Below, piece after piece: positions 60,407 through 64,000 of a DNA stretch of 64,000 bases. A program made the position numbers and the translations under genes. Under the pieces are notes generated by a model that searched no databases, was not told the DNA's origin, and saw only the letters and a list, made by a program, of their open reading frames with translations. This DNA is from Candidatus Burkholderia humilis (lineage in GTDB: Bacteria > Pseudomonadota > Gammaproteobacteria > Burkholderiales > Burkholderiaceae). Where the stretch lies: contig LFMX01000010.1 in the NCBI GenBank assembly GCA_001184405.1, positions 1 through 64,000 on the forward strand, read 5' to 3'. Within the stretch, counting starts at the first letter, position 1. Every line of letters begins with the position of its first letter.

Positions 60407-61317
60407 GAGTATTGGACCCTGCGTTCGACAAAGCGGAACTGAATGACCGTCAGCACGACGACGATCACCATCAGCACGACGGATTGCGCGCCCGAACTGC
60501 CGATGTCGAGCCCTTGAAAACCTTCCGCGAAAATCTTGTAGATGAGCGTTTTGGTCGATTGCGCGGGACCGCCGCCGGGCGCGGCATCGATGACGAGGAA
60601 GGTATCGAAAAACGCGTAGACGAGATTCACGACCAGCAGGAAGAAGCTCGTCGGCAACAAGAGCGGCAGCGCGATGCCGAAAAAGCGCCGCACGGGACCG
60701 GCGCCATCGATGGCGCCGGCTTCGATCAGCGATTGCGGGATCGCCTGCAAGCCCGCATAGAAGAACAGGAAGTTGTAGCTGACCTGCTTCCAGACCGACG
60801 CGAGCACGACGAGGAACATCGCCTGCGTGCCGTTCAGCGCGTGATTCCACACGATGCCGTTCTTGGCGAGCGCATACGTCACCAGCCCGATGCTCGGATT
60901 GAACAGAAACGACCACAGCACGGCGGCAATCGCGGGCGCGACGGCATACGGCCAGATCAACAACGTCTGATACGCCTTCGCCCCGCGCGTCACGCGATCC
61001 GCGTACGCCGCGAGTAGCAGCGAAATCACAAGACCGGACACGGTGACGAGCGCGCAGAAGATCATCGTCGTATTGAACGACGACAGGTAGAGCGGATCGG
61101 CGAACAACTGCTTGAAGTTCGCCAGCCCGACAAATTCGCTCGACGTGCCGAACGCGTCCTGCGCTTGCGTTGCCTGCCAGAGCGCTTCGCCCGCGGGCCA
61201 GAGAAAGAACAGCGCGGTGATCGCGAGTTGCGGCGCGACGAGCAGATACGGCAACACGCTCGTATCGAAACGAGACCGTTTACGTCCTGAAGAACGCGTG
61301 CGCTTCTGAAAGCGCAC
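60403..61317 (-). CDS. ugpA: UgpA glycerol-3-phosphate ABC transporter permease
   Basis: This 304-residue permease has six membrane helices and the EAA motif [25 protein letters not shown] near residue 210. It starts [31 protein letters not shown]. With UgpE it forms the channel for glycerol-3-phosphate or its diesters. It is the only ugp gene here with no visible lesion. The 13 bases to ugpB hold no separate promoter. Confidence 0.9.
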   Translation of the reverse strand: MRFQKRTRSSGRKRSRFDTSVLPYLLVAPQLAITALFFLWPAGEALWQATQAQDAFGTSSEFVGLANFKQLFADPLYLSSFNTTMIFCALVTVSGLVISLLLAAYADRVTRGAKAYQTLLIWPYAVAPAIAAVLWSFLFNPSIGLVTYALAKNGIVWNHALNGTQAMFLVVLASVWKQVSYNFLFFYAGLQAIPQSLIEAGAIDGAGPVRRFFGIALPLLLPTSFFLLVVNLVYAFFDTFLVIDAAPGGGPAQSTKTLIYKIFAEGFQGLDIGSSGAQSVVLMVIVVVLTVIQFRFVERRVQYS

Positions 61318-61330
61318 GCGTTAGGGGCCT

Positions 61331-62644
61331 TTAACCACCGCTCTTTTCGAAGCGGCGCAGCAGTTCATTGCCACGCGACACCGACGAATCGAGCGCCTGT
61401 TGCGGCGTCTTCTCCGCCCAAACTTGCTCGAGTTCTTCATCGACGATGGTGCGAATCTGCGGCATGTTGCCCAGACGCAAGCCCTTCGTGAACGGCAGCG
61501 GCGGCTTGTTCAGCATCTGCTTGATGGCGATGTCCACGCCCGGATTCTTGTCGTAGAAGCCCTGCTTTTGCGTGAGTTCGTACGCGGCCTGCGTGACCGG
61601 CAGATAACCCGTGTCCTGATGCCATTTCGCCGCGACCGGCGGCGACGCCAGATAGGCGAGGAACTTCGCGACGCCCTTGTAGGCGGCCGCATCCTTGCCC
61701 GACAACACCCAAAGACTCGCGCCGCCGATGATCGCGTTTTGCGGCGCGCCCTTCACGCTCGCGTCGTACAGCATCATGCCGACGCCGTAATCGAACTTCG
61801 CGTATTTGGCGATGGTCGCGCGCGAGCCCGACGAGTTCGTGATGATTCCGCAATCGCCGCTATAGAACTTCGACACCGGCTCGTCCTTGCGTCCGACATA
61901 CGTGAACGTGCCTTCCTTCGCCATGTTCTGCAGGAACTGGATATGCGCGACCTGCAAGGGCTTGTTGAATTCGAGCACGGCGTCGAGGCCGTGCTCGAAT
62001 TCATTGTTCTTCGATGCAAACGGCGCCGCGTGCCACGCGCTGTAGTTCTCCAACTGAATCCAGCTTTGCCAGCCGGACGAATAACCCGCAGCCTTCAACT
62101 TCTTCGCGTCGGCTTCGACATCGGCCCAGGTTTTCGGCGGCTGGTTCGGATCGAGACCGGCCTTCTTGAACGCGTCCTTGTTGTAGTAGAGAACCGGCGT
62201 GAACGAGTTGAACGGCATCGAAATGAGATGGCCGATTTTCGCGTCGCTGTAATAGCCGGAGATGGTCGGCACGAACGCCTTTTCGTCGAGCGGCACGCCT
62301 GCCTGCTTGAACACGTCGTAGACCGGAACGACGGCCTTTTTCGCTTACATCATCGTGGCGGTGCCGACTTCATAGACTTGCAGGATCGCGGACGCATTGC
62401 CGCTGCGATATGCCGCGATGCCCGCCGCGAGCGTCTGGTCATACGTGCCCTTGAACACGGGGACGATCTTGTAATCGCTTTGCGACGCGTTGAAATCGTT
62501 GGCGATGTCATTCACGCGTTCGCCGAGCGCGGCTTCCATCGCGTGCCAGAACTAGATTTCCGTTACGGCGTGCGCGGCCGAGCTGGCGCCGAACGCCAGA
62601 ATCGCGGCGGCCGAGATCGTGCGGAACGAGGGCTTGCGGCTCAT
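61331..62644 (-). pseudogene. ugpB: UgpB glycerol-3-phosphate-binding protein with two in-frame stops
   Basis: A signal peptide (RTISAAAILAFGASSAAHA) is followed by VTEI and a TAG at 62552-62554, then [24 protein letters not shown] at 62345-62347 follows GTATMM. The rest ([19 protein letters not shown] to [10 protein letters not shown]) is open to 61331. The family has Gln at the first position (EIQFWH), so CAG-to-TAG. The second can come from CAA. With no binding protein the transporter cannot import its substrate. Confidence 0.9.
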
Positions 62645-62676
62645 CGATAAGTCTCCGTTTTTAAAAGTTTGTGATG

Positions 62677-63897
62677 TTAATTATTGTCGATGACAAACAG
62701 GCGTTGATACTCCTTCAATGCGTAACGGTCCGTCATCCCCGCGATGTAATGCGCGATCAACCGCGCCTGCGAGCTGTCCTGCGTGGACGTGACGGCATCG
62801 TTCGCGGATTCTTCGGCGACCGGCAAACGCACCTGATACGCCGGCGGCAGAAGACGCGGATCTTCGGTGAACGCATCGAACAAACCCGCGACGACGCGCT
62901 TCGCCTTGTTCGCCATGCGCATCACACGATAATGCCGGTACAGGTTCTTGAACAGAAAGCGCTTGAGTTGCGCGGCTTGCACGGCGACTTCATCACTGTG
63001 GGCGACGAGCGGCGGCGCATTGCGCACGTCATCGAGCGATTGCGGCGCGACACGCACGAGATTGCGCTGCGTGCCTTCGATCAGATCGACGATCAGCGTA
63101 TTGATGATCCGGCGCACCGTCTCGTGAATCAGCCTGCGCCCTTCGATATTCGGATACTCCGCACGCGCCGCCTCATGGTGCGAATGCCACAGGCCCACCT
63201 CGGAAAGCTGTTCGAGCGTGATGAGACCGGAGCGCAAACCGTCATCGACATCGTGATTGTTATAGGCGATTTCATCGGCGACATTGGCGATCTGCGCTTC
63301 GAGCGACGGCTGCTTGCCCGTGAGAAATCGCTCGCCGAGATCGCCGAGCTTGCGCGCATTTTCACGCGAACAATGCTTGAGAATGCCTTCGCGCATTTCG
63401 AAACACAGGTTCAGGCCATCGAACGCGCCGTAATGTTCTTCGAGCTGATCGACGACGAAAAGATTTTGCAGATTGTGTTCGAAGCCGCCATGTTCGCGCA
63501 TGCATTCGTGCAACGCGTCCTGTCCGGCGTGGCCGAACGGCGTATGGCCGAGATCGTGCGCCAGCGAAATGGCTTCGACGAGATCTTCGTTCAGCCGCAA
63601 ATTACGCGCGACCGAACGCGCGATCTGCGCGACTTCGAGACTATGCGTGAGCCGCGTGCGAAACAGATCGCCTTCGTGATTGACGAACACCTGCGTCTTG
63701 TATTCGAGCCGCCGAAACGCCGTCGAATGCACGATGCGGTCACGATCGCGCTGAAACTCCGTACGCGCGGCAGGCGGCGCTTCGTGAAAGCGACGCCCGC
63801 GCGATTGCGCCGAATGCGCCGCGTACGGCGCGAGATGCGCTTCGAGATCGAGCGATGACGGCACGCTCAACGGAAGGGGTATTTCTGTATCGCTCAC
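62677..63897 (-). CDS. dgt: dGTPase-like HD-domain triphosphohydrolase
   Basis: This 406-residue protein has the HD metal site in [12 protein letters not shown] and [36 protein letters not shown] follows near residue 210. It starts [14 protein letters not shown]. The enzyme cuts dGTP or other dNTPs to deoxynucleoside and triphosphate. It is the short Dgt-like type. In Burkholderia it commonly lies between aroB and gltB. It is intact. Confidence 0.93.
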   Translation of the reverse strand: MSDTEIPLPLSVPSSLDLEAHLAPYAAHSAQSRGRRFHEAPPAARTEFQRDRDRIVHSTAFRRLEYKTQVFVNHEGDLFRTRLTHSLEVAQIARSVARNLRLNEDLVEAISLAHDLGHTPFGHAGQDALHECMREHGGFEHNLQNLFVVDQLEEHYGAFDGLNLCFEMREGILKHCSRENARKLGDLGERFLTGKQPSLEAQIANVADEIAYNNHDVDDGLRSGLITLEQLSEVGLWHSHHEAARAEYPNIEGRRLIHETVRRIINTLIVDLIEGTQRNLVRVAPQSLDDVRNAPPLVAHSDEVAVQAAQLKRFLFKNLYRHYRVMRMANKAKRVVAGLFDAFTEDPRLLPPAYQVRLPVAEESANDAVTSTQDSSQARLIAHYIAGMTDRYALKEYQRLFVIDNN

Positions 63898-63947
63898 CGG
63901 CTGCTCCGCATCGTCATCGTCGTGGTTCAGGCCGCCGCTCGAAAGAT

Positions 63948-64000
63948 TCAGACGCTCGCGGCGAGTGTCGCGCGCACGTCCTGGTCCGGCGCGCCGGTAA
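63948..64000 (-). CDS. Probable 3-dehydroquinate synthase, C-terminal end (partial)
   Basis: The minus strand is open from the window edge to a TGA at 63948-63950, giving about 16 residues ([16 protein letters not shown]). The position upstream of dgt and the ending style fit aroB in Burkholderia, but the piece is too short to prove identity. Confidence 0.45.
   Translation of the reverse strand, partial: TGAPDQDVRATLAASV

Overview
The window looks like chromosome 1 of a Burkholderia sensu lato bacterium (Paraburkholderia/Caballeronia type). The basis is the high GC content and several gene blocks that, from memory, are typical of that group: ECF sigma factor–DUF3619–DUF3106–RDD; tatABC–Deg protease–Nif3–petABC–sspAB; the his–murA–bolA–mla superblock; thiOSGE; gltBD next to dgt. 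No database search was possible, so all family names come from motifs and remembered family features.

The main finding is heavy gene decay. About 18 of roughly 70 genes are broken. They include a TetR regulator, an SDR oxidoreductase, two DUF5672-like genes, a DUF924 gene, an AlaX-type editing protein, a truncated globin, an FtsX-like permease, cydA and cydB, an EAL-HDOD protein, hinT, hisC, ompW, a DUF883 gene, ugpQ, ugpC and ugpB. Ten lesions are in-frame stop codons, and all ten can be explained by C-to-T or G-to-A changes in CAA, CAG, CGA or TGG codons. Sequencing indels would give frameshifts but not this pattern. A host-restricted symbiont with an eroding genome, for example a leaf-nodule Burkholderia of Rubiaceae or Primulaceae, would fit. 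That identification is an inference.

Layout. 1-5.97 kb: sigma factor end, small membrane and envelope genes (LpxH-like hydrolase, glycosyltransferase, DgkA), broken TetR, LOG. 5.98-18.3 kb: the decayed zone, where only DUF4126, a SugE/Gdx exporter with a candidate guanidine-II riboswitch, a small membrane protein and a peroxiredoxin look intact. 18.6-31.5 kb: tRNA-Thr, sspBA, cytochrome bc1 (petCBA), Nif3-like, Deg protease, tatCBA, broken hinT, then hisE-I-F-A-H with marC. 31.5-43.1 kb: hisB, broken hisC, hisD, hisG, murA, ibaG, an ABC-2 exporter and the mla phospholipid transport genes. 43.2-46.7 kb: thiE-G-S-O under a TPP riboswitch. 47-55 kb: an SbmA/BclA-like ABC exporter and glutamate synthase gltDB. 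55.4-62.6 kb: a Y1-transposase-like gene with degenerate catalytic motifs, broken ompW and DUF883, and the decaying ugp glycerol-3-phosphate operon. 62.7-64 kb: dgt and the probable 3' end of aroB.

Taken together, core biosynthesis (histidine, thiamine, glutamate, peptidoglycan), envelope lipid maintenance, protein export and bc1-dependent respiration are kept. The alternative cytochrome bd oxidase, glycerol-phosphate scavenging, c-di-GMP/HDOD signalling and several accessory enzymes are being lost. I found no clear new multi-gene system. The items most worth follow-up are the decay pattern, the riboswitch with an altered loop, the catalytically degenerate transposase-like gene and the hisC gap.
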